This document shows, piece after piece, positions 16,222 through 23,214 of a DNA stretch of 64,000 nt (its first letter is position 1; each line of letters begins with the position of its first letter). The stretch comes from Streptomyces sp. B1I3 (GTDB lineage: Bacteria > Actinomycetota > Actinomycetes > Streptomycetales > Streptomycetaceae). The DNA is taken from the NCBI RefSeq assembly GCF_030816615.1, contig NZ_JAUSYD010000001.1, forward strand, positions 186,001-250,000, read 5' to 3'. The notes beneath the pieces were generated by a model, which searched no databases, was not told the DNA's origin, and saw nothing but the letters and a program-made list of their open reading frames with translations. Both the position numbers and the translations under genes were made by a program.

Positions 16222-16833
16222 TCAGGAAAGCGGCCAGTTGCGCAGGGCGGCGTCGGCCATCTCCTGGAGTTCGTCACGGCCGACACCGCTCGCTGCTTGT
16301 ACGGCGATGCCGTAGGCGAAGGTGGTGAGGCAGCGGGCCAGTAGCCCCGGATCGGTCTCGGAGGGCAGGTCGCCGTCGTCGACGGCTCGCCTGAACCGTT
16401 CTCGGACGCAGGAGTAGCCGTCGTTGCGCCAGGCGACGAGCAGGTCACGGGTTTCCTGTCCGGAGTTGCTGGTGGCCAGGGCGCCCTGGACGCCCAGACA
16501 CCCGTGGGGGTGGGCCGGGCGGGTGGTGGTTCGAACGGTGCCGGCCAGGATTGCGGCGGCGACGCCGAGGGCGGTCGGCTCCTCCAGAGCCCGGGCCAGG
16601 TATGCGCTCGGGCCTTCGGTGTAACGCTCCAGAGCCTTGCGGAACAACTCCTCCTTGTTGCCGAAGGCTGCGTACATGCTGGTGGTGGAGATGCCCATCG
16701 CGCCGGTCAGGTTGGCCAGGCTGGCTCCCTCGTAGCCGTGCTCCCAGAAGACCAGCATGGCGCGCTCGAGAGCTTCGTCGGCGTCGAATCCTCGCGGTCG
16801 GCCGATGGGGCCGTTCTGTTTGGTCTGCACCAC
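16222..16833 (-). CDS. TetR family transcriptional regulator
   Basis: The 203-residue protein starts with GRPRGFDADEALERAMLVFW, then EGASLANLTGAMGISTTSMY and AAFGNKEELFRKAL, the TetR helix-turn-helix with its typical recognition helix (TTSMYAAFGNKEELF). The C-terminal domain has the TetR_C pattern of small regulators (HGCLGVQGALATSN) common in regulators of SDR or reductase genes. Two palindromic operator candidates lie immediately upstream (16846-16869 and 16884-16905). The divergent gene they should control is a wrecked SDR, so the regulator seems to be an orphan. Confidence 0.92.
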   Translation of the reverse strand: MVQTKQNGPIGRPRGFDADEALERAMLVFWEHGYEGASLANLTGAMGISTTSMYAAFGNKEELFRKALERYTEGPSAYLARALEEPTALGVAAAILAGTVRTTTRPAHPHGCLGVQGALATSNSGQETRDLLVAWRNDGYSCVRERFRRAVDDGDLPSETDPGLLARCLTTFAYGIAVQAASGVGRDELQEMADAALRNWPLS

Positions 16834-16845
16834 CGCAGCCTACCT

Positions 16846-16869
16846 CTTCCGCAATGATCGATGCGGAAG
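16846..16869. promoter_or_regulatory. TetR operator candidate 1
   Basis: CTTCCGCA and TGCGGAAG form perfect 8-bp arms around ATGATCGA. The core TTCCG...CGGAA recurs at 16884-16905 with the same arm spacing, and the site starts 13 bp before the tetR start codon. Binding by the adjacent regulator is inferred. Confidence 0.65.
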
Positions 16870-16883
16870 TGCTACCGTTCGAC

Positions 16884-16905
16884 TTCCGTAGCGATCGCTG
16901 CGGAA
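16884..16905. promoter_or_regulatory. TetR operator candidate 2
   Basis: TTCCGTAGCGATCGCTGCGGAA (split here as TTCCGTAGCGA / TCGCTGCGGAA) is a 22-bp palindrome with a single mismatched pair. Its centre is 37 bp from that of the neighbouring site, and both share TTCCG-N12-CGGAA, so a regulator could bind each side of the divergent promoter. Confidence 0.65.
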
Positions 16906-16943
16906 TTTCGAGGAGGTCGTGCGCATGGGGCTAAACGGGGCTA

Positions 16944-17084
16944 CTGGAGGGGAAGACCGCTCTCGTCACCGCGGGCGGCGCCGGGGTCGTCCTGGCGGGT
17001 GCCGTCCGACTGGCGGCCGAGGGCACACACGTGTTCATCACCGGTTCGAGCCGGTACGTCGACGGCGGCTCGGCTCAGGCCTGA
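16944..17084 (+). pseudogene. SDR dehydrogenase collapsed to its two ends
   Basis: One frame encodes LEGKTALVTAGGAGVVLAGA, VRLAAEGTHVFITG and then, without a break, SSRYVDGGSAQA and a stop. The first part is the Rossmann start of a short-chain dehydrogenase; the last is the normal C-terminus (SRYVDGGSAQ). About 200 residues between them are missing, so an internal deletion removed the catalytic core but kept the frame. An in-frame stop lies just upstream of the first codons. Located divergent from tetR and next to its operators, it is presumably the lost target gene. Confidence 0.75.
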
Positions 17085-17239
17085 GAGGCGCCCCCATGAC
17101 CTGATCAACAGTGGGCCGGTTCGGCGGACAGCTTCCTCGGCAATGATCGGCCCGGCGATGCCGTAGAGGGCGTCGCGTCTCCTCTGCATCCGGTCACGGC
17201 GGCGATCCCTGACCCACAGAAGGGAACCGCCCTTCGACG
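17085..17239. other. Short gene-free stretch
   Basis: Nothing recognisable; sequence between two gene fragments. Confidence 0.3.
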
Positions 17240-17424
17240 GTCACCGCCTGGCTGCCCGTCCGGTGAACACGGGTACCCCGGTGACGGAATGGCTCGGCGT
17301 GGCTCCCACCGGCGCCTTGTTCAAGATCGTCGAGTACGCCATCCATCAGGTCCACAACGGACGGTTCGCACACGTGACCGCCCTGCACGATGCCGGCGCA
17401 CTTCTCCGGCAGCTGACCGGCTGA
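17240..17424 (+). pseudogene. SnoaL-like ester cyclase, C-terminal remnant
   Basis: The plus strand encodes [40 protein letters not shown] and [11 protein letters not shown] before a stop. This is the last third of a SnoaL-type polyketide-cyclase-like protein (usual pattern THTGxFxGxPPTGxxV ... FRVxDGRIxEHW ... LLxQLG). No start codon with an RBS precedes it. Confidence 0.55.
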
Positions 17425-17516
17425 CCCCCGGAATCACGGCCGACACGGCCAAGAACAGTCCGGACATCACCAACGGCCCATTCACCATTCGGGCCACATG
17501 ACCTGCGAGGATACGC

Positions 17517-18203
17517 ATGACCATCACACTGATCACCGGGGCCAACAAGGGCATCGGTTTCGAGACAGCCAGACAGCTTGCGGCGTTGGGCCACGTTGTC
17601 TACATCGGTGCTCGCGACGTCGGCCGAGGTGAGAAGGCCGCAGCGACGCTTGGCGCACGCTTCGTGCAGCTCGACGTGACCGATGACGCATCGGTGAGCA
17701 GCGCGCTGGCGGCGATCGACTCGGCCGAGGGCCGGCTCGACGTCCTGGTGAACAACGCAGGCGTCCTGGGGCACGGAGCGACCGACGGCCCCACGGCTCT
17801 CCGGGCCTTTGACACCAACGCGGTGGGAGTCGTGCGCGTCACGGAGGCGGCGCTTCCCCTGCTGCGCAAGTCCTCGAACCCCACAGTGGTCACCGTCTCG
17901 AGCAGTGCCGGGTCGTTCTGGGCAGTGACCAATCCTGACCGGCCAGAGTTCAACCTGCCGTTGGCGCTCTACTCGGCGTCCAAGTCCGCAGCCACCATGC
18001 TCACGGTCCAGTACGCCAAGTCCCAGCCGGGCATCAAGTTCAACGCAGTCGAGCCCGGCACGACCGCGACCGACCTGACCGCGGCGTTCGGGGTCGGAAG
18101 GGCACCGGAGGAGAGCGCCAGGGTCGTCGTGCGTCTCGCTACCCTCGACGCGGACGGTCCGACGGGAACTTTCCAGGACGAAAACGGGGAAGTGCCCTGG
18201 TAG
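17517..18203 (+). CDS. SDR family NAD(P)-dependent oxidoreductase
   Basis: The 228-residue enzyme has the classical SDR features: cofactor loop TGANKGIG (7-14), NNAG (79-82), the catalytic Ser in VSSSAG (about 128) and Tyr152/Lys156 in YSASK, with GIKFNAVEPGTTATDL following. The short C-terminus and the GANKGIG motif resemble carbonyl-reductase-like SDRs of Streptomyces. A weak GAGGA sits upstream of the ATG. It lies downstream of two gene fragments on the same strand, so it could once have been in one operon with them. The substrate is unknown. Confidence 0.92.
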   Translation: MTITLITGANKGIGFETARQLAALGHVVYIGARDVGRGEKAAATLGARFVQLDVTDDASVSSALAAIDSAEGRLDVLVNNAGVLGHGATDGPTALRAFDTNAVGVVRVTEAALPLLRKSSNPTVVTVSSSAGSFWAVTNPDRPEFNLPLALYSASKSAATMLTVQYAKSQPGIKFNAVEPGTTATDLTAAFGVGRAPEESARVVVRLATLDADGPTGTFQDENGEVPW

Positions 18204-18375
18204 CCCTGCGGGGATGGTCGGGGAGCCCACCTGGGCTACCGCCCAACCATTCCCACAGGCCCTTTCGCCGCACCCACCGCGATCACGTCGCAGCATCCGT
18301 CCCACTCCGGCCACGGTGAGCACTTGGCACGTTCCTGCAAGTCCCGGACGCTGAGTAGCGTTAGGCCAAGTCGCG

Positions 18376-18760
18376 GATCTCCCGTCCGTGCTCGACGGCC
18401 CATGCCCGCTCGGCCGGCCGGTCACGTCGGTCTCGCGCGTAGTCAATGCGGCCTCTGCGGTTGCGGCCGGCTTCATGCTCGCCGCCGCGTACGCCGCCAT
18501 CCGCAGCCTCCGGCTGACGATCGGCGTGCACTTCGGCTGGAACTTCGCCGGGGCTGGCATCTTCGGTACCGAGGTCTCCGGCAACGGCGCCGGCCAGGGG
18601 CTCCTGGGTGTCTCGACGTCAGGCCCGGAGTTGCTCACCGGCGGGCAACTTCGGGCCGGAAGCCGGCCTGTACCCGGTGAGCCTGGGGTGCTGCTGCCCC
18701 TGGTGTTCCTGCGGCTCGATCACCGGCGCGGGGACGTCATGCCTTTCGGTTCCCGGTGAG
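18376..18760 (+). pseudogene. CPBP family intramembrane protease, N-terminally truncated and frameshifted
   Basis: The frame around 18440-18650 encodes AAGFMLAAAYAAIRSLRLTI, GVHFGWNFAGAGIFGTEVSG and LLGVSTSGPELLTGG, the C-terminal part of CPBP (Abi) glutamic-type intramembrane proteases, including the HxxWN-like motif HFGWNF. The frame then shifts: NFGPEAGLYPVSLG continues in a second frame and PLVFLRLDHRRGDVMPFGS in the first. The first half of the protein, with the EExxxR motif, is absent. Confidence 0.7.
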
Positions 18761-19105
18761 ACGCGGGCATCGAATCCGCCGCTCAACCGCCCCGGTGATC
18801 GATCGTCGGCGTGTCCCGGAGCCGCGGCACCGACTCGATGTCACGGTCATGGACCTTCCGCTCGCGATACTGCTCCTCGTGGCGTCGCTCGTGCCGGCGT
18901 TCCACGGCAACGGCACAGCGTCATCACCGAGGCGAGCCGGGTGAGCACCAACCGGATCGCGGTACTCTCCGGGCCGTATCCGACCAGCGAGATCATGGCC
19001 GGACAACCGGCCGCCGCGTGCACATGGATGCCCGGCGGGTGATTCTCTCCTGCAGCGGCCGACGCATGCGGGTGCCTTTCCTGGGAAACTTGGGGAGGTC
19101 TGCTT
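18761..19105. other. Gene-free stretch with a possible sensor-kinase scrap
   Basis: On the plus strand about 18840-18925 encodes MDLPLAILLLVASLVPAFHG, a single membrane-helix-like segment of the kind found at the N-terminus of actinobacterial sensor kinases. It leads nowhere. The end of the stretch carries GGGGAGG (19092-19098), a possible RBS for the next gene. Confidence 0.3.
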
Positions 19106-19120
19106 TTGCTGAGGAGGGTC

Positions 19121-20845
19121 ATGAACGTAACCGGTTCCGGCGCGGAGGTTCCCACGTCCGGTCACCAGCGGTGTTCTGGCGCTTCGCTCGGTACGACGTG
19201 GGAGGACGTGCAGGCGCCTGTCATAGCCGTCGACGGTGACGGCCTGATCGTCTCGGCCAATGACGCGGCCCGAAGCATGCTGGGCCGAAGTCGCGAAGAA
19301 CTCGTCGGGCAGGATTCCCACGACCTGCTGCACCGCGACAGTCACGGGCACGCCCCACCCCGCACCCGCTGTGCGCTGAGGAACGCGCTTCTCGCCGGGA
19401 GAACCCAACACGGTGAGTCGGAGTGGTTCGCCCGCGGAGACGGCACCCTTGTCCGGCTGGCCTGGCTCGTCGCACCCTGCTCACCCGAATCGGGGAAGGC
19501 GGGCGCGCTGGTGCTGCTGTACGCGTTGGATTCAAGCGTATCGGGCGAGGACCGCGGTGCGGTCCCAGCACCGCTGACGGAGCTGGACCGCTTGGCCCTG
19601 CTGGCGGAGACGACCACCCAGCTGACGTCAACCTTGGACGTGGACGAGGCGCTGCGCCGGCTGGCGGCCCTGACCGTGCCCCGGCTCGCGGACTGGGCGG
19701 TGATCGACCTGCTCACAGAACGGGACGAGGTGCGGCGCGCTCTGGTGATGGAGCACAAGGGCGGAACGCTGATCGAGCGGGAGGACCTGCAGGGGCCCAT
19801 GCCCCCCGTGCCGGAGGAGTCCCCGATGCCTCTGTCCCGCGCTCTGCGCGGCGCCGCGTCCTCTCTCGCCGGCCCTGCCACCTATCAGGGCTCGCCTGAT
19901 TCAGGGATCGCGGTCGAGCAGCGTCGTCTGTTCACCGAGACGGGCATGCACTCCGCCATCATCGCGCCCGTTCGGGGTCTGCGTGACATGCTCGGAGCAC
20001 TGACCCTGGGACGTGCCCAGCGTCCTGACGCCTTCACTGCCGACGACCTGCCGCTGCTGGAGGACATCACCCGCCGGGCGGGCCTGGCGCTGGACAACGC
20101 GCGTCTGTACCAGCGCCAGCGGAAGGTCGCCGAAACCATGCAGCGCCACCTGCTGCCCCAGCTCCCCGTCGTGCCCGGGGTGGAAATGACGGCGCGGTAC
20201 GTACCCGCTCCGCACGCCTCCTCCGTCGGCGGTGACTGGTACGACGCCTTCGCCCTGACCGACAGCACCCACGCCTTGGCCATAGGTGACGTCGTCGGAC
20301 ACGATCTCGACGCCGCGGCAGGCATGGCGCAGGTCCGTAACATGCTGCGGGCCTTCGCCTGGTCCCGGCCCGAGGCGACGTCCAGCGCCGTGGTCACCCA
20401 GCTCGACGAAGCCGTGAAACACATAGCCGAGGTCCCTATGGTGACCATGATTCTGGCCACGCTCGCCCTCGGCGACAACGATCTGTGGCGACTTTGCTGG
20501 ACGAACGCCGGCCACCCTCCCCCACTGCTGGTCAGCCACGACGGCCAGGCCCGCTACCTGACCGACGCCCACGGCCTTCTGCTCGGCACCGGAGTCAGTA
20601 CGCCCCGTCCCGATGCCGTCACGGTCCTGCCGCCCGGCGCGACCGTCCTCTTCTACACCGACGGCCTGGTCGAGTCCCCGCACCGCTCCATCGACCATGG
20701 ACTGGACCGGTTGCGTCGCCACGCGGCCTCTCTCGCCCATCGCCCTTTGGACTCCTTCTGCGACCTGCTGCTGAAACAGGTCCGCCCCGGCGACAACGAC
20801 GACGACGTCGCCATGCTGGCGCTGCGCACGCCCACTCACGCATAG
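19121..20845 (+). CDS. PAS-GAF-PP2C (SpoIIE-type) Ser/Thr phosphatase
   Basis: The 574-residue product has three domains in order: PAS (about 20-130, with VQAPVIAVDGDGLIVSANDA and GRSREELVGQD), GAF (about 150-330, ending TADDLPLLEDITRRAGLALD and NARLYQRQRK) and a PPM/SpoIIE phosphatase (about 340-570) with metal-binding Asp residues in VGGDWYDAF, AIGDVVGHDLDAA and DNDDDVAMLAL. Such proteins dephosphorylate anti-anti-sigma factors or other partners in Streptomyces partner-switch pathways. ATG 19121 follows GAGGAGGG closely; a TTG at 19106, seven bases after GGGGAGG, is an equally good start. No anti-sigma gene is adjacent, so the partner is elsewhere. Confidence 0.93.
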   Translation: MNVTGSGAEVPTSGHQRCSGASLGTTWEDVQAPVIAVDGDGLIVSANDAARSMLGRSREELVGQDSHDLLHRDSHGHAPPRTRCALRNALLAGRTQHGESEWFARGDGTLVRLAWLVAPCSPESGKAGALVLLYALDSSVSGEDRGAVPAPLTELDRLALLAETTTQLTSTLDVDEALRRLAALTVPRLADWAVIDLLTERDEVRRALVMEHKGGTLIEREDLQGPMPPVPEESPMPLSRALRGAASSLAGPATYQGSPDSGIAVEQRRLFTETGMHSAIIAPVRGLRDMLGALTLGRAQRPDAFTADDLPLLEDITRRAGLALDNARLYQRQRKVAETMQRHLLPQLPVVPGVEMTARYVPAPHASSVGGDWYDAFALTDSTHALAIGDVVGHDLDAAAGMAQVRNMLRAFAWSRPEATSSAVVTQLDEAVKHIAEVPMVTMILATLALGDNDLWRLCWTNAGHPPPLLVSHDGQARYLTDAHGLLLGTGVSTPRPDAVTVLPPGATVLFYTDGLVESPHRSIDHGLDRLRRHAASLAHRPLDSFCDLLLKQVRPGDNDDDVAMLALRTPTHA

Positions 20846-21002
20846 GCCGGCGACCACGAAGAGCGCGTACTGCGGCACCGGTGCGTGCGGGCGGCGAAGG
20901 TCCGCTTGCGGTAATCAAAGCGATGTCGGAAAAGGCTCACTGCTCGCCCCGACCCACCGTGCGGCCGGGGTCGGGTCGCGTTTCCATGGATGTCCTTCCC
21001 GG
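20846..21002. other. Short gene-free stretch
   Basis: Nothing recognisable between the phosphatase gene and a transporter fragment. Confidence 0.3.
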
Positions 21003-21125
21003 ATGCTGTTGCTCGGGCTGGTCTTCAACATCATCGCGGTGGCCTGCGACAGCATCTGGGGACTGACCGCGGCAACCGGACGGGACTGGTTCGCCCGCTC
21101 ACCTCAGCGGCTCTCTCTGGTCCCG
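21003..21125 (+). pseudogene. LysE family transporter, short C-terminal remnant
   Basis: The frame encodes MLLLGLVFNIIAVACDSIWG, LTAATGRDWFARSPQRLSLV. This is the penultimate membrane helix and following loop of LysE/RhtB-type exporters (LGxxFNxIAVxxDSxWGLxAATxRxWFARSPRRL). The rest of the protein on both sides is gone. Confidence 0.65.
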
Positions 21126-21293
21126 GCGCATCCGCGACACTGCGACATGGCGCTCACCGGCGGCGCTCCGGTTCCCGTCCTCGGCCGCAGCAGCACATGG
21201 CGACCGAAGAGGTTCAGGCACCGTGCGCTGTCCCCGGCCGTGCGGGCCGGGAACGGCGCGCCTCCGTTCGGCCGCTCCGTCCGGCCTCTGCGC
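21126..21293. other. Gene-free stretch
   Basis: Nothing recognisable; lies between the LysE fragment and the end of the convergent lipase gene. Confidence 0.3.
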
Positions 21294-22646
21294 TCAGCCG
21301 CCGGACGGGATGTCCGCGTAATCCTTGAAGAGCAGCGACACCGCGTGGCGATCGGAGGGCCAGTTCGGCACCGCGAGGGTTTCGGTCACTCCTCCGGCCC
21401 CGCGCATCGTCTGCGTGACCGCGATCGACCCTCGCGCCTGTGCATCGGCCGGAAGCGAGAGGTCGGTGGCGGTGACGAACGGGCCGCGGTCGAAGGGCGG
21501 GAGCGCCGCATCCAGGTGACTGACTCCGTCACATCCCTTGTCGAACGCGAACAGGCCTATTATCTGGCGGAGTTGCGGCGAGACAGCCGGGTTGAGGACG
21601 TCGCTCCCGCCGATCCTGAGCCGGTCATCGTCCGCCGTGCCGACCCGCCACTCGCGGGCCCGGACGACGGTGAGTGCCGTCTGACCGGTACACGTGTCGA
21701 TGGAGTCCGCGACGCCACCCGGCGGTGAGACGAGCAGCCGCACGAAGTGGTCGCTGCGCTCGAACGGTTCGAAGTAGAAGTGGCTGGTGCGCTCGCCGGA
21801 GCGGATGAAAGCCAATTCGTAGTGTCCGCGTCCGCTGACGCCGAGCCGGCCGAAGGCGCCGTCCGCGCCGGTCCGCACGACCTGCTGAGGGAGGAGGCCG
21901 ACCCGTGCACCGGTGGCCGGGTCGAGCCTCCACACCTCGAGGCGGCCCGCAAGCCCCTTGTTCTGCGGGAAGTGCACAGCACGGCCGGCGATCTCGACGG
22001 TGGCGGGCGGCTCGGGCAGGACCCGGGTGGTCAGGGGCGGCCTGCCCCGGAGGAACGCGTAGATGTGGGCGAAGCTCTCGGCGGACGTGGCGCTCTCCGT
22101 GTGCCCCGCCTGTGGCTCGTGGACATTGAGGGCACCGCCGATCACCCCGTTCGGCTGGAGACTGCTCCAGATGGCGAGGGTGGGCACGCCACCGGGCAGC
22201 TCTGCCGCCGTGCGGCCGTCCAGGTTCACGTACTTGGCGACGTCCGCGGCCCGCTCCGGCACGGAGAGATACGTGTGCAGCACACGTGTCCCGCGTGAAT
22301 GAGCCAGAATGTCCACCTTCTGAGCGCCGGTGCGGGCCCGGACGGTGTCGACCAGTTCCTCCAGCCCCGTGATCGCGTGGTCGTCGGTCGCGAGGGAGGT
22401 GTCGTACTCGTGGATGTACAGCAGGTCATCGGCATAGCCGTTGCTGGAGAACCGCTTGGCCTGGGACTGCCACTGCTGGGCCGAGCCATCCTGGCCGTGC
22501 ACGAAGATCACAGGGTTGACCGTGGCACGGGGCGCGCTCGCGGCCTGCGTCGTCGGGGCCGACAGGGCGGCCAGCGTTCCGAAGAGTGTCACAAACAATG
22601 CGAGCAGCGTGGTCCGGCCCATACGGGCCGACTGGGAACCAGTCAT
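21294..22646 (-). CDS. Secreted lipase/esterase of the alpha/beta-hydrolase fold
   Basis: The 450-residue protein has a Sec signal (TLLALFVTLFGTLAALSAP, cleavage near TQA-AS), then a lipase-like catalytic domain: oxyanion segment NPVIFVHGQDGSAQQW, nucleophile elbow VDILAHSRGTRVLHTYL (AHSRG) and YVNLDGRTAAELPGGVPTLA. The catalytic His is probably in AGHTESATSAESFAHIYAFL. From about residue 225 a strand-rich accessory domain follows (RLEVWRLDPATGARVGLLPQ, FGRLGVSGRGHYELAF), resembling carboxypeptidase-regulatory-like folds. It is expected to act outside the cell on lipids or polyesters. GGAGG precedes the ATG. The second RAE-like element lies about 230 bp upstream. Confidence 0.88.
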   Translation of the reverse strand: MTGSQSARMGRTTLLALFVTLFGTLAALSAPTTQAASAPRATVNPVIFVHGQDGSAQQWQSQAKRFSSNGYADDLLYIHEYDTSLATDDHAITGLEELVDTVRARTGAQKVDILAHSRGTRVLHTYLSVPERAADVAKYVNLDGRTAAELPGGVPTLAIWSSLQPNGVIGGALNVHEPQAGHTESATSAESFAHIYAFLRGRPPLTTRVLPEPPATVEIAGRAVHFPQNKGLAGRLEVWRLDPATGARVGLLPQQVVRTGADGAFGRLGVSGRGHYELAFIRSGERTSHFYFEPFERSDHFVRLLVSPPGGVADSIDTCTGQTALTVVRAREWRVGTADDDRLRIGGSDVLNPAVSPQLRQIIGLFAFDKGCDGVSHLDAALPPFDRGPFVTATDLSLPADAQARGSIAVTQTMRGAGGVTETLAVPNWPSDRHAVSLLFKDYADIPSGG

Positions 22647-22874
22647 CGTGTCCTCCGAGTTGCCGTCGTCAGAGAGTGCTCCGGGATCGGCTCACAACGA
22701 TTCAAGCGGGTGCTCGGGGTGGGGGAATCAGCGAAATCACCGGCCCCGAGGTCGATTCCCGCGAATAGGGACCGGGTCTTTCGGTCCTGACTGATCGGCG
22801 GCCGGGGGCCTGCCGTCGACGACGTCGGGGCTGGACCGGATTCGGTACGGAGTGGCCACCGATGGAGTGACGGC
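22647..22874. other. Upstream region of the secreted lipase gene
   Basis: Contains no gene. It should hold the lipase promoter; a 19-bp sequence with the RAE core begins at 22875. Confidence 0.35.
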
Positions 22875-22893
22875 GAGGCTTGCCGCAAGGCCG
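22875..22893 (-). promoter_or_regulatory. Second copy of the RAE core (CTTGCCGCAAG)
   Basis: GAGGCTTGCCGCAAGGCCG contains the same 11-bp core palindrome, CTTGC-C-GCAAG (22879-22889), as the element upstream of rph at 26105-26123, but its outer arms match less well. It touches the hairpin that ends the rph transcript and lies upstream of the lipase gene. Function as a rifamycin-responsive promoter element is inference. Confidence 0.4.
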
Positions 22894-22929
22894 TGGTGCC
22901 GGTCCGGTCAGGCCGGACCGGCACCACGG
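22891..22929 (-). terminator. Strong intrinsic terminator, 17-bp perfect stem
   Basis: CCGTGGTGCCGGTCCGG and CCGGACCGGCACCACGG are exact complements around the loop TCAGG. It lies downstream of rph in the direction of its transcription and upstream of the lipase gene on the same strand, so it should insulate the two. Confidence 0.85.
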
Positions 22930-22951
22930 CGGTCTGTGTGCGTTTCCGGGA

Positions 22952-23085
22952 TCAGCCGGTGTGCTTGCGGAGTCCGGCGGTGCTCAGGGTGTGTTCGCCG
23001 GGGCCGAGGCGCACGGGCGCGCAGCCGGGCAGTTCGGCGGTGCCGGAGCACCCCGGCGGGACGGTGGCCACCGCCGGGGATAACG
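22952..23085 (-). pseudogene. Short C-terminal scrap of an unidentified gene
   Basis: The reverse strand encodes PAVATVPPGCSGTAELPGCA, PVRLGPGEHTLSTAGLRKHT and a stop, a cleanly protein-like strand-rich ending. It resembles the C-terminal beta-sandwich of actinobacterial cell-wall arabinosyltransferase-like or glycosidase proteins, but this is a guess. No start or upstream part is present, so it is a fragment between rph and its terminator. Confidence 0.35.
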
Positions 23086-23214
23086 TCAATCTGGGCGGCG
23101 ATTCTGACGGGTCGTGTCCGCGTGCGCGTTGCGAGCGGTGGTCGTGTGGGTGATCATCAACTGCTCGGGATCGTCCAGCCGGAAGCTACGGACGCGGCTT
23201 CTCGGTGTGGTCGG

